This document shows, one piece after another, positions 11,756 through 22,983 of a stretch of DNA of 64,000 bases (position 1 is the stretch's first letter; the number at the start of each line of letters is the position of its first letter). Source of the DNA: Patellaria atrata CBS 101060 (lineage: Eukaryota; Ascomycota; Dothideomycetes; Patellariales; Patellariaceae); assembly GCA_010093705.1 (NCBI GenBank), contig MU006098.1, positions 820,666 through 884,665 on the forward strand, given 5' to 3'. The notes under the pieces are model-generated. The model made no database searches. It was not told the origin of the DNA and was given only the letters and a program-made list of their open reading frames with translations. The position numbers and the translations under genes were made by a program.

Positions 11756-11817
11756 GCCTCCTCGCAGAGGCACCCAAATAGCAGGCTTCAGCACAGTTCT
11801 CTCCCTTGGTTACAAAG

Positions 11818-12879
11818 ATGAAGGTCTCTTTACTCAATACCCTCGCCTACATGGCGGCTCTCGTCACTGCTGCACCTTCAGGATGCGACTTTTCTCTTGT
11901 AGGTTTTGGCAAGGATAACCCAATTGGCGCAACGACTGGTGGAAAGGGTGGACGTATCGTCACTGTTACAACTCCAGAAGCATTGGCTTCAGCCGTAGAA
12001 GGAAATGAACCAAGAACGGTTTACGCAAAAGGAACTTTCAATCTGACTTCTCGCCTCCGTGTCGGCAGTAACAAGAGCATCATCGGCGTTGGTAAAGGGG
12101 CGGAGGTTCGTCAAAATGGAGTGACAATCGCCAACTCCACCAATGTAATCCTCCGAAATTTCGGTATCAGATTCATTGTCGACAATGACGGCATCACCGT
12201 CCAGAACAGTACCCGTGTTTGGATCGATCATAATGAGTTCGAGTCCGAATTCAGCCAGGAAGTTGGACCCGATTACTATGATGGACAATGTGATATTGTC
12301 CGCGGTAGCGACTGGATAACCGTCTCTTGGAATTACTTCCACAATCATTGGAAGTCTTCGCTAATCGGTAACTCCGACGTCCTCCGGGATGTTGATTTCG
12401 GAAAGTTGCACATCACCTATCATCACAACTATTGGCGCAATATAGGAACCAGAGGTCCTGCTGGTCGTTTCGGGCACCAACATATCTATAATAATTTATA
12501 TGTTGACTTTCATTATCAAGCAATCCATAGCCGTAGCGATAACCAGGTGCTAGTTGAGGGTAACGTGTTCAAGGGTGATACCAGGACTGCACTCACCACA
12601 TACGGCCTCGTTATTCCAGAAGATTCTCCAAATACATCCCCTGAAGGTGACCCTGAGATCGATGGCTTTGCAAACCTTGGTGCAAGTATGTTCACAATCT
12701 CCCCTTGTGATTCATGGTCATTGGCTGACAACCGTATAGAGAACGACTTTGGCAACTCTGATGTTAATATCACACAAAAGGGCACATTCTACAAAGCTCC
12801 GTACCGCTATAAGCTTACTCCACTCGATCGGGTTGAGTCAATTGTGAAACAAGGTGTTGGTTTAGGCAATCTAGGATAA
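11818..12879 (+). CDS. Secreted pectate lyase, polysaccharide lyase family 1
   Basis: Cleaves de-esterified pectin (polygalacturonate) by Ca2+-dependent beta-elimination outside the cell. Single exon, 353 aa. The open frame extends slightly upstream, but ATG 11818 is the first Met and gives a clean signal peptide (MKVSLLNTLAYMAALVTAAP, cleavage near residues 18-20). PL1 hallmarks: a DNDGITVQ strand, VWIDHNEF, a DYYDGQCDI segment with the Ca2+-binding acids, WNYFHNHWKSSLIG, and TRGPAGRFGHQHIYNN carrying the conserved Arg pair. These acidic residues and the vWiDH sequence favour pectate over pectin lyase. Several N-glycosylation sequons are present and length is normal for the family. The TATA box and paired CreA-type sites upstream suggest induction on pectin and repression by glucose. 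It is complete; nothing marks recent transfer. Confidence 0.93.
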   Translation: MKVSLLNTLAYMAALVTAAPSGCDFSLVGFGKDNPIGATTGGKGGRIVTVTTPEALASAVEGNEPRTVYAKGTFNLTSRLRVGSNKSIIGVGKGAEVRQNGVTIANSTNVILRNFGIRFIVDNDGITVQNSTRVWIDHNEFESEFSQEVGPDYYDGQCDIVRGSDWITVSWNYFHNHWKSSLIGNSDVLRDVDFGKLHITYHHNYWRNIGTRGPAGRFGHQHIYNNLYVDFHYQAIHSRSDNQVLVEGNVFKGDTRTALTTYGLVIPEDSPNTSPEGDPEIDGFANLGASMFTISPCDSWSLADNRIENDFGNSDVNITQKGTFYKAPYRYKLTPLDRVESIVKQGVGLGNLG

Positions 12880-13148
12880 AGTATAGGTTACATATCTAAG
12901 TCTTCTAAATCCTCCTCAAGTCTTTGTGCAACAAAGGAAAGCGGAATTCGTTCTAGTGAATAGTTGTTAAGGTCCCCAAGAGAAGTGTTTCGGCACTATC
13001 TTCTTTCGATCGTGGAACCAGGAAAGATCTTCGTCCCATAACAGGATAACATAATTTACGATCTTCCCCAATATACCGTTGTACATCTCTAGGTATTCTT
13101 AAGAATAATTTTCTCAGATTGTTTACTCTAGGCGGACTCTCTCCTATT

Positions 13149-14432
13149 CTAATTTGTATAGTTCCCTATTATGAAGAGGTACCTCTGTGCTCGGGAGACA
13201 GTTTCAGCTTGAGCACCTTGCATGGAGTCTCTCGTCTCGACAGAAGAGTACCCGAGGACCTCAGAACTTTTCAGTACTAGCCTGTTCAAGCGAGAATCTA
13301 GGTGATCTCGATCTGGTTCATACATTGATAAGACTTTATTGGCTGTTATAGGGATATCGGCCTCGTTCACAAGTGCTTGGATAGGCTCACAAACTGCGTT
13401 GATGTCTCCGAGATTGAAAACTGACGTCCTGTTTTCTTCCCTCATATCGTACCCAGGAGTATCCAGGAGAATCCTCTTCTTTTATATCTTAGGATCTGCG
13501 AATCTGTTTGAACAAATCCCTGCTTGGAAAGCATTAAACTAGAGCGCGGGAAATTTCGTCCTCTTCATTCATACGTGAATCTTTATCTTATTGGAGGTCC
13601 CCACGGTAAAATCACGCAGAGATAAAATCTTACGATATCAATATGTGACCGGAAGTTGCTTCGTAGAAACATAGTTGTGATACTAATGTTCTCTTTTTTG
13701 AAGAATTCCATTGATGATAGATTCAACCATAACCTATGAGGGTTCATGTTTCGATCGTATGAAGCAACGACAGGTCCGAGTTGGTGGATATCACCGCCAA
13801 CGACTACGTGCCTGAGCTCCACTTGGTCCACCATAGGCTGGATTGCAGCTGGTAACGTGGCTTGTGAGACTCATGTACGAGAAGAACGTCTGCGGAGAAG
13901 CCGCTCCCGTATGCACCATATGATGTCGCCAGTGTGCAGAACACAACTGACATCTCTCTTTGCACGATGTCGGCTAGAATTATGACGGCCTCCTGGTATG
14001 ATCCTGATGCTGTATTTTGTACACAATACCGACCTTTACCGCCGATATGAACCTATGCCATTCTTTCACATGTTGATCTTCCCCATTCTGTGAATCATTG
14101 GCGTAGTCCGGAATCCTTTGCGTTAAAGTCGTGAAACCGAGTGTCTTGTTGACCAACCGCTCCTGCTCGTGGATCACCTCCGATTCGATGATATCATCAA
14201 TGGTGTTTTTAGCAGAGGACGAGTCCTCGCTTTTGGACAGAGAACTATAGAAGTCAGTGGAGAACAAAGGAACGTTCCCGAACGTTACTTGATCGATAGA
14301 TCTCTCCATTGACTTTGTGTACAATCGTACAGTACAAAGAAGTTTGGAGATGATTGATGGTGTATTCCTTCCTATGGTAATACCCTTATGCAGCAGAGGT
14401 TGGACATGTTGACATAGGTAGCGAGAGGTCAA
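13149..14432 (-). pseudogene. Decayed superfamily-1 (UPF1-like) helicase gene
   Basis: Several minus-strand frames carry, in order, pieces of one SF1 helicase. FSADVLLVHES (about 13855-13890) sits where motif II (vDEa.Q) belongs; SQATLPAAIQP, in another frame, is the sequence that normally follows. GGDIHQLGPVV is motif III. A YRSH-like NFRSHIDIV (about 13640) is motif IV. DINAVCEPIQAL...ITANKVLSMYE, then TRDSMQGAQAE and SRAQRYLFIIGNY, are motifs V-VI. Signs of decay: the Walker B Asp is His, the frame changes right after it, the usual 30-40 residues between motifs V and VI are gone, and no Walker A (GxxGxGKT) is seen upstream. A multi-exon live gene is less likely. It belongs to the host-type UPF1/NFX1/ZNFX1 helicase clan; the exact family is unknown. 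Confidence 0.65.
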
Positions 14433-15330
14433 GCAAAGGTTGCGAGTGATACTTGAGCAAACTGTGGTTTCTAGCCGGCAATCACCTCTTTGCAGATGGC
14501 AAAGATGATCTCAAGTTGAAGGCGCTCTAGGTATTGAGCTCGAAGATGGATAGAGGCCTAGCGTGTATGTTATCAAGTTTACGATAACTGAGAAGAAAAA
14601 CGCTTCTTATCTCATCCTAAGATAAAACAACATTCGGAGGGGCAAAGTGTTCATTTGTGTGAAGGTCAGGTGATATCGTGTACACATGCGGCATAGACAA
14701 ATGGTGAAGGTTGAGTGAATTCACATTACGTCAGTACTAATCCCTCCGCTGGCCTCCAGAAGCAAAGATATGTGACTGAGTCAAATTAGCGAAGGTCATA
14801 AGCATTTATCAGTACTTTGCTTACCTTTTGAAAAATCGACTCATGCCCCTATTTAACCCCTGAACAGTGAAGTGCATGGTCACCTAGAATGATAGGACTA
14901 CTGTTAGTTCCAATTTTACCAGATATGGGAGCAATTCTGATTCAGTTTATTTGTGTGCAGTCCACTGAGCGAGCTTTGACCGGTAAAACAGCATCAGTCA
15001 TTGTACGTGTTTCAGACCTACATAAAGAAAAATTACTTTGACCAGTTCTTAGATGCTGCCAATCTATAGCATCCAATGGGCTTCTAGTCACCCGAGGGAG
15101 CTGTACATAATTCTTTCACTGTCTTAGGTGCACCCATTGTGAACATCACACTTGCCTAGCAACCGACGGGTGTGTTGTTCTACTTCAACACAGGTTCACA
15201 AAAAAGATTCCTAATATAAAAAATCTTTCCATTGAACCCTTAAAGAACAACTCTTCTTTCTAAAATAGAGCCAAAATAGCTTTCCCACAAACTGGGGCCA
15301 TAATATCAACTTTTCCGGCAAGTTCGCAAC
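14433..15330. other. Intergenic, nothing recognised
   Basis: AT-rich spacer between the helicase relic and a small membrane-protein gene. No open frame, repeat or RNA gene was recognised. The N-terminal part of the helicase relic may once have extended here. Confidence 0.5.
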
Positions 15331-15678
15331 ATGCCTGAAGCTCACAACCCACCTCCCAACAATGAAACCACACAAGCACAGATGGATAAATACCACGAAG
15401 AAATCATGTTCATGTATACGGTGCTCTGGACTATAGGGGCTATTTTTTGCTACGATCTGTCATACGGTCGGCACATGCACTGGGAGCACCGCAGCATGAC
15501 CCTCAAGGTTTATGATATTTACCCATCGGTTACCAACAGGAACAGGAAAAAGCTTTCCTGGAGTGATCGAGAATACTGGACTCCAACTGAAGCCGCTCTT
15601 ATGATAGTCTGTATCACCATCTTTCAATGGTGGATTCTACCTCGAGTACGCCCCGTCGCACGTGTTCGGCGCCGCTAA
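15331..15678 (+). CDS. Small two-helix membrane protein, function unknown
   Basis: Single exon, 115 aa, ATG start in a good context (gcaacATG). The N-terminal 25 residues are polar. A hydrophobic segment at about 27-43 (MFMYTVLWTIGAIFCYDL) and a second at about 88-106 flank a polar loop rich in Trp, Tyr and Arg. The tail is strongly basic (VRPVARVRRR). No known motif is seen. The composition and clean ATG-stop frame support a real gene, but I do not recognise a family. A further exon downstream cannot be excluded. Confidence 0.6.
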   Translation: MPEAHNPPPNNETTQAQMDKYHEEIMFMYTVLWTIGAIFCYDLSYGRHMHWEHRSMTLKVYDIYPSVTNRNRKKLSWSDREYWTPTEAALMIVCITIFQWWILPRVRPVARVRRR

Positions 15679-16495
15679 ACGTAAGTGATGCGGCAGTATC
15701 TCCTCCTTTGTCCAAATTCATGCTTATATGTTGCTGTACAGAGGTATCAGAGAGAGCGGCAACCCACGGGGTTGGATGTAACCCGATATTTCCATATTGT
15801 GCACTTCGAAGCTACAGATCAATTCCTGAGCGGTTGGTACGGTCAAGTGTGCTTATCAAATAAGGAAAGAGTTCTCTTGAAAATGAGATTGCGATGTACT
15901 ACGACTTTAATATTTGGAAAGCGGCAGTCCACACGCAAAACTTCATAATGACAAGTCTATTGTCGTGAAGGAACGGTGTGCAATGATATGGAAGGAATAT
16001 TGAACACTATCTTGTATGCTTGAGTTCTCTAATATCTGAAGATTGGGTGCATAGCATCCACGGGGACGATGATCAGAGAAGAAGCTATGTAGGAATGTGA
16101 AAATATTCCTCAAATCGTCTGATGATAAGTGAAAATTGAGTCCACTAAGTTAGAATTGTGCGCTGTGGTACTGGATATCACCTCACTGGGACTTCTTGTC
16201 GTTGAACTGTGGAAACCTGCCCCTAACGACTCACATCATGGAATAGCAAAGTGATAGTTAAACTAGCCAACAAACCTATGCTCTATCACCAGCGAGCATC
16301 AGCATAAAGTGACGTCAAAATTGAAAGGTGCGGCTTTGTACAACGTTAAGGGGTATAACTCTCTTCTTTGAACCCTACTCAACTATGTTCCTTTCTTTAC
16401 TGTATAGCATTAATATCTCTGGGAATCTTTAGATTTCCTCCAGGCAATCCGCTATTGTAACCCATCATTCATATTCTACCATCGTAACCCCCTCA
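15679..16495. other. Intergenic, nothing recognised
   Basis: Short ORFs only; no domain, repeat or RNA gene seen. The last 100 bp before the next ATG are pyrimidine-rich, as in a 5' leader. Confidence 0.5.
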
Positions 16496-17362
16496 ATGTC
16501 CCAACATATCCAACTCGCTTTGCCTCTCCCCGCTCCACCTTCCTCTCCTCAACCCCTTAACTTCTCCAATGAACAAACCTCAAATTCACCAGGTTCTCGC
16601 CCTCCCCGACCCCATGGAACCCCTCGGCCTCCTCGCTCTATTAGAGCACCTTCACCAGATCCCTCTCAGTTTCCTCTGATACCACTTCCTATACCAATGC
16701 CACGTATACGAACACCACGTCGACCCACAATTTTCGACCCAGATTACGGGAACGATTCTGACACGAGCAGTATTGCAAGCTTGACACGGGCTTTGAATTT
16801 CATCTCCGACCTTGACCAAACTGCTCGACTAGCTCGCGATGTCGAAGATGAAGATGAAGAGGACTCGGAGGAGTTGGACCGAGAGACCGAGGGCGGCTCG
16901 TGCGATTGTGAATCCGGCTACAACAGCGAAGACGAAGTGAATATGAACGTGCAGAACGTGCATGAACCTGTTGCACTGTGGTCCAACTGGAGGCAGCTGA
17001 GGGACGTACATTTTCCAGAGAACATAACGAGTGCGAGTTTCTTCGATGAAGCCTCCGACATTGACTTGGATGAATATGATTTTTATTCTGATGAGGAGGA
17101 CGAGGATGGTGTCTGGACTGCACTGGAGAATGGGTGGTCTGCTCAAGTTCCTGGGATAGGAGTTCATATGAATGTGTTCCTGCAGTTTGGAAATCTTGTG
17201 ATCCAAATGGTTACTGAGAATGGGAGCCTGTATGAAATGGAATATGGTGCTTTAATGGATCCTAGTTTTGATTCTCCGGTGGGTTCAGTAGCTGGTAGGT
17301 TTGGACGAGGGCGTAGACCTGAGAACGTTGCTACTGTTGCTCCAGGTGCTCCAGCAGTGTAA
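16496..17362 (+). CDS. Orphan acidic protein with proline-rich N-terminus
   Basis: Single exon, 288 aa. Residues 1-80 are rich in Pro, Ser and Arg (for example SRPPRPHGTPRPPRS). The centre is very acidic (DEDEEDSEELDRE, later YSDEEDEDG). The last 90 residues are more ordinary, ending in a Gly/Arg patch (GRFGRGRRPE). There is no signal peptide, membrane segment or known motif. The start is the first ATG, after a CT-rich leader. The opposite strand is partly open only because of the biased composition. Probably a lineage-restricted, largely disordered protein; function unknown. Confidence 0.6.
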   Translation: MSQHIQLALPLPAPPSSPQPLNFSNEQTSNSPGSRPPRPHGTPRPPRSIRAPSPDPSQFPLIPLPIPMPRIRTPRRPTIFDPDYGNDSDTSSIASLTRALNFISDLDQTARLARDVEDEDEEDSEELDRETEGGSCDCESGYNSEDEVNMNVQNVHEPVALWSNWRQLRDVHFPENITSASFFDEASDIDLDEYDFYSDEEDEDGVWTALENGWSAQVPGIGVHMNVFLQFGNLVIQMVTENGSLYEMEYGALMDPSFDSPVGSVAGRFGRGRRPENVATVAPGAPAV

Positions 17363-18801
17363 AGAAGGTTGAGGGGCTGACATGGAAAGGTTTGTGGGCT
17401 GTTATATCAATTAACACCTATACGACAGAAGATGTGTTGGCAAGTAAATGTGGTGAAAGATTTGTAATGCCTTAGTTGGAGATAGAATGACCTAGACAAA
17501 GGGATACTTGGGTGGTATGCATGTTGTTGTCTAGGAACATTTAGGATAATATCAATGATGATCAGTGAATTCAACTTAGGCCTATGCATTACTATTGCTT
17601 CTAAGTAAAACGTTCTTTCTTTTTGTCTCAAAATTGCGCAATTCTGAAAAGGCAGAATGTACGACTCTGTGGCTGCGTAGTGTGGCGTGACCAGGCCGTA
17701 GGACTATCGAAGTGAGAAGTAGATAAAAGAAACAGCATATGATAAAAGAAGACTAGATGCGGACCAATTTAATGTGGTATTCATGTAATTTAGGCATCTA
17801 GACAAGCCATAATTCGGAAGTGCTTGGGAGTCAGGGGCCAGTGGTCAGCATCATCAGCTCGTTTTGGAGGAATTTATGCTGGCAATTGGTGATCAGATAT
17901 TGCAATAGGAATTAGGACCTGACTATATCTGATTAAGTCACTTGCAGGTTCCGTCGAACGTCTGGGTCGGTTTGACGTTGAAATAAGGTAGGACCGTGGT
18001 CTCCCTCCCGCAGCACGTGGCCTATTCACGTGTCCGCTTTCGGCGACTGTCCACGGAACCCATACGGTGATCGCGGCGAATTTAAATAATCAAGCGTAAG
18101 TTCTCCTTAGTAGCATCAATAGAGAGACTGGTAAGATATGTTTTGAATCTCAATGTTGTGCACCAGCAAATGGAGTAAGAATGCGAGAGAGAAAGTGCCA
18201 CAGTGGACAATGGGACGGATACTGTCCATCATTCAAATCAATCAATATCTTAAGCAGATTTCTTACTCTCTGACGGGTGTTCCAGGACATTTGAGGTCCC
18301 TTGGATATTTTGTTCTTATCTTCTCATTGTGCATCAGATTACCCCTGAATGCGCAACTTCCCACAATTACTTTACAGGCAACTCTATCCTGAGGTCAATC
18401 CGTTCCAGCCTTCAATAGACATTTCATAAAAGCTATTCTTAGCATTAGCTAAGGCGTTTGCAGGCAAAACACATCCATATGACTCTGATGACGTTTCCTT
18501 ACTAGTGTGCTGGCTATCTCCATTTGTTGCAACTTTATCAAAACGGTATGCCACGCAGAGACAGGCAAATACACGCGTTATCTATTGCACTAGGAAGAAC
18601 ATACCTCACTCAATTTCCATATATACCTCTCTCTTTGCTCAGTTTTTCTTGTCCTTCACCATTCTCCCCAAACTTTCTCAATCACACACTCTTCCTACCA
18701 AGACAACACTTCTTATAATTTCACAAACTTTGATTCTCTTAAGAATATACTATCTTTGGCTGACCTCAAATAACTTATATACCTATATAAACAGCTTCAT
18801 C
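17363..18801. other. Intergenic, nothing recognised
   Basis: 1.4 kb with no supported gene. 18505-18801 is an open frame without ATG that runs into the next gene; its pyrimidine-rich character suggests 5' leader. A TATATAA at 18784-18790 lies too near the ATG to act as its TATA box. Confidence 0.5.
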
Positions 18802-19671
18802 ATGCCGACCCCTTACGGAAGGCCTTTTTCCCATGGCTCCAGCGGTCACAGACGTCACCCACGCGCCGGCCGCTCATCTCATAAGTCCGCTCTTCCATTT
18901 CCCTATGGTGGCTCCACAACCGGTAGCGGTCCATCCTCCGCTTCTAACACTGGCCCTGGTAACCAGAACTCTAACTCAAATACGTCAGTTCAAGCACCTG
19001 CGCAGGACATCCCAAAGGAACCTCCACCCGATTATACTGAGAATGCATCAGAGCCAACACAAACACAAGATGGTGGCTTTGGTAGTGGCCATCGTATCCC
19101 TAGGGGTTTGGATCAAGGGGTTGGAGGTTATGATAATAGCAATTATGGTGTGCCCGACGATAGCCATCTGGGCTACAATCAGAACCGAACTCAAGGCTTT
19201 GGTAACATTCACGGTATAGGACATGGTCTGGAACAAGGTGCTGGATATAATCTCGGGCATGGCCTCAACCACGGCTTCAATCATGATCTCGGCTTCCACC
19301 AGGGGTTTGCTCAACCCCCCGCTGTTGCCCTCACCCACGCCGCCACTCTCCGCTTAATGCCACCCCGACTCTGCCGTTTTTGTGCCGGACCACCCAATCT
19401 CCGTGGCCACTTCTGTGTCGATAACCCGTATTTGAACTGTACCTTCGACCCGCGATTTACCGGGAGGGTCTTTGCTCGAGAGTTTGTTCCGGGGATGAGG
19501 GATTTTGTTGGGCTCGACCAGGACTTTGAAAATCTGGTTGATGAAGAGTCTCTTCTCGATTTTAGCGGTTCGGACGATGAAACTTATCGTGAACTCTTTG
19601 GCTTTGATACTCCTTTGGACCGTGCGATCCGTAGACAAGGCCTTCGACGACGTTATAGAAGGAGGTGGTAG
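18802..19671 (+). CDS. Orphan Gly/His-rich protein with Cys-containing C-terminal part
   Basis: Single exon, 289 aa from the only in-frame ATG in this part. The first 100 residues are basic and Ser/Gly/Pro-rich. About 130-175 is a run of loose repeats built from Gly, His, Asn and Phe/Leu (GIGHGLEQGAGYNLGHGLNHG). The C-terminal third has LCRFCAG...HFCVDNPYLNC, a possible Cys/His metal site, then an acidic stretch (DFSGSDDE) and a very basic end (RRQGLRRRYRRRW). No secretion signal was found. I know no family with this layout. It follows 16496-17362 on the same strand; both share a Pro/Ser-rich start and an acidic part but no clear homology. Confidence 0.58.
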   Translation: MPTPYGRPFSHGSSGHRRHPRAGRSSHKSALPFPYGGSTTGSGPSSASNTGPGNQNSNSNTSVQAPAQDIPKEPPPDYTENASEPTQTQDGGFGSGHRIPRGLDQGVGGYDNSNYGVPDDSHLGYNQNRTQGFGNIHGIGHGLEQGAGYNLGHGLNHGFNHDLGFHQGFAQPPAVALTHAATLRLMPPRLCRFCAGPPNLRGHFCVDNPYLNCTFDPRFTGRVFAREFVPGMRDFVGLDQDFENLVDEESLLDFSGSDDETYRELFGFDTPLDRAIRRQGLRRRYRRRW

Positions 19672-20514
19672 GTGGATGAGTGTGATCGACGTCACACGTA
19701 CAATGTGGTCGATAGGTTCAGATTTCTCTGGAGATAGGGGGGTTGATACATATAAGGTGAATTTGTTGGGTATCGATTTACTTTGTATGGACGGGATGAA
19801 TTTTTCATGGAACACGACGGACAATGCTACGATGCTTTGACATTATAGGTGATGATGTGGTTGATCATCTAATCGCTGAACCTCAGTCATTGGATCCATC
19901 TGATAGGAGCATTGGGGGAGAGAGGGAGATCGAGAGTCTCCACTCTAAATTGGTTCTGTTTTCCTTAACACCCCGGGTAAGGATTCCGTGCTAGGAGTGT
20001 AATAGGTTAGACTCAGGGTAGAATGAAATATTTATTAAATAGGAATCTCTTTTCATAGTTGGTGTGAGGAAGAACGAAAAGGACGAGCAAATGACTTGAG
20101 GAGTGAGACTCGAACGAATGTGGTTTGAAAGTTCGAAACACCAAAAGACAACTCGAACTCTCTAGTGGCGGACACAAAGCTATTCATAGTATAATCAGAG
20201 GGTGTGTGGATATTAGGCTATTATATCTTCATTCCCGCGTTACTTGAATGAAGAGGACTGCGCCATATTGATTCATCTGCCTCTAACAACACTCGACACT
20301 ACTTCAATATATCCAGAGATTGAGGATTTGCATGTGGGAATCTTAGCAGCAAAGGTTCCACAATTTGTAAAGCCGTCCCATAATGTAATTTGTTACAGAT
20401 GCTGAACTACAGCCTCTTGAAATGAGTTTGATCATAGGTGCGAATGTCGATAGACTCATAAATCATCGACGATAGATTCGGGTCTCGTGCATTTATATAA
20501 GCTGGCGGCTGGAC
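19672..20514. other. Intergenic between convergent genes
   Basis: 3' regions of the plus-strand orphan gene and the minus-strand DUF676 gene. No gene, repeat or RNA recognised. Confidence 0.5.
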
Positions 20515-22983
20515 TTAGGATACCACTCGTGGTTCCTTCTTTGTGCTCCACACTTCAACCTCACTAGTATCGGGATAGTTTTTAGAGAAGCGAAGGCCCT
20601 TAAAGATGGCTTTTAACTGGAAATCGGTTATTCCTACGCTCATAGCATGATTCAGAACTCCCTGGGGGTATCCACAAGCTCTACAAGCCATAGTTGCTCG
20701 AATCTTTCTCTCCTCGGCCTTGTACTGTCCTTTCTATAGTCCTACAACTCATATCCTCATTTACCCACTCCTCGATCCTAGCTGCTACATCCCCTACTAG
20801 CATCTGGTACGTATCCGACATGAAGAATAAGCCACAGTGTGCGCCCACTTCATCAACACCCTCCATGTAGACGCGTACCCACATCGAATCTCTTATACCA
20901 TTCGCTCCTTTGGGCGGGAGTACACAGAATTTCTTGTCTCGTTTTTTCTTCTCGACCACGGTTTGACGGTGGCTTGAATTGGGCGAGAGGCTGGTATCAA
21001 CGTCACTGTTAGAGTCACTGATGTTATCGTTGGTACCAAGACGGGTTGCGTTCTCGCCGGGTGTCTGAGGACGCTGCGGTCCATCTAGAGTACCGGTACC
21101 AGGAGGGAGGACGCCTGTTCCTGGTGGTAGGACACCTGTACCAGGAGCGAGTGTACCGTCTGGACGTGAACCCGAGATGATAGTTGTAGTATTCTCTTCC
21201 GTCTCTTTTTCTGCTGCTAGTTTCGCTTGCCTTGATCTCTCTTTCTTGGCCGTCTTTGCCAGCTTTTCTTGCAACTTACGGTGCTCATTGACAACAGTGT
21301 CGCGGGTTTTCACTGCCTTTTTATATGCTTTTAGCTGTATTGAGTGCTCTTTCTCCGCAGCTTTCCGGGTCTCCTTATCGGGGTATTGTGATGTGTCAAG
21401 GACTGGTGGTTCTCGGGGAACGGGAGGTATTGATGTGAGCTTAGGAATGGAAGAATTAACTTTAGACGCTCCAGGTTCCTCGGCTTCGTACGATTCGGAG
21501 GTTCGATCTTGTTCCAATTCTGGGTTAGTTGTCTCAAAGCCGTCTTTCCGTGTACTTCTTATTGAAAAGGGGGCGGTATTGTCTGTGGTAAGCGATGTAG
21601 CCGATAAGGGTTCTTCCGGATCCTTATGAATGACAGCGCCGTCTCGATGCTCTTCCAAGGATATACGAGGGCTATGAGCCGGTGTATGAGAACGAGTCGA
21701 TACGAGTGACCCATCAGCGGAGAGCGAAGCGACACTGAGGTTCTGCATTTCGGAACCTAGTTGTTTCGCCTGACTCGGACTTCGTGAGCCCGGAATCGGA
21801 GACTGGGATGTCTTCGGTTTCCCAGTACTTGCGGTATAATAGTTGAGAAATCTAACCCTCGGTGGACTGCGGGTACCACCACAGGCTGTTTTCCGCACGT
21901 TTGGGTCTTCATTTTCGAGTGCTCGAATTCGTTTGTAACGCTTTTTTAGGGCCGGGTAGTCGGCCATGGCTCCTCCAAATTCAATATGAGACTGGACATA
22001 CTGCCGTGAAGCTCTAACCAGGTGATCTGAGTGCTTGTTGACGAAATGTAACGTACTTTGCCATCCTTTCCGAATGGGCAGATTTATATCATTCGCAAAG
22101 GATGGATTGAAGTTTGGGTCCACAGGATGAGAATAGAGGGTGTCTCTTTTTACCGGGGGCGATACTGCACCCTCAAGTGACTCATTAGGGGAAGAGAAAT
22201 ATTCCTTACTATGTACTGTTCCTAAAGTGTTGGTTGAAGGCGAATTGAGATTCGGAGATTGGGGTCTCGGACTGTCACCACCCGATTTGAATATACTCGC
22301 AAGACCACTGCTTATTACCCCTGGATGCATTCCTAGAAATGGAGTATCGAAGTTGATCGTACCCAAAATGCGGTGACGAAAAGGATGACCTGTAGCGGGA
22401 GAATAAGGCGGAAGAAGCACAACTTCCGCGCAAACGAGTCCTCCCATCGAATGGCCGAGTAGAACAACATCAGTAGTATCAGATTCATGGGGAGCAAGCC
22501 TATAACAATTTAATACAATGTTCGTTTGATATCTTCAATCATTTACCATTTGCTAAAGTTTTCCGTAGCAACATCGATCCTTTGACGAGATCTGTACTTT
22601 GGGTAGATTTTTGTATGTATTTTGTGAGATTCTTGTAAAGTTATAGCAAGTAAGTTATGTACGTGGGCTGGGAAACTTTGGAAACTGGTTTCGTCACCCA
22701 TGAAGCCGTGTATAAATACAATTAGCAACTTTCTCCTAATATCATTATTTGCTTCATTGTCAGGGACAAGTGATTGTGTCGAGGCTGACCGCGGATCTTG
22801 CGATCTCATCATCCCAGAGTGCGCAGCATAAGGACCAAGATAAGGCGAGTCGGGAGTATCGTCTAAGGCATTATACGGTGGAGGTTGATCAACGTTTGCG
22901 AGCTGGTGTAGAGTGGTGTTACGAGGTGGTAATGGTGGAGGTCCTGTTGAAAACGGAAGCCGCTCCCGTCCGGTCTCAGACAT
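20515..22983 (-). CDS. DUF676-type serine hydrolase (lipase/esterase-like)
   Basis: Probable intracellular lipase or esterase of the alpha/beta-hydrolase fold. Exons: 22983-22547, 22499-20765, 20724-20515 (793 aa); the second intron is only 40 nt. Without that intron the frame stops at 20681 (751 aa). After a Pro-rich start, residues about 83-92 read KLLIVFIHGF, the first strand and oxyanion loop. The nucleophile elbow GHSMGG puts the catalytic Ser at about 163, just after the 47-nt intron. INFDTPFLGMHP follows, as in DUF676 proteins. Then comes a long Ser/Pro-rich, likely disordered region with a Lys/Glu coiled coil (about 375-430) and a short PPGTGVL repeat. A folded C-terminal piece (WVRVYMEGVDEVGAHCGLFF...LVGDVAARIEEW) ends the enzyme part. 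Substrate unknown. Confidence 0.85.

Noticed and set aside
18784-18790. TATATAA as TATA box of the Gly/His-rich gene
   Set aside because: Only about 12 bp before the sole possible start codon, too close for a transcription start and leader.
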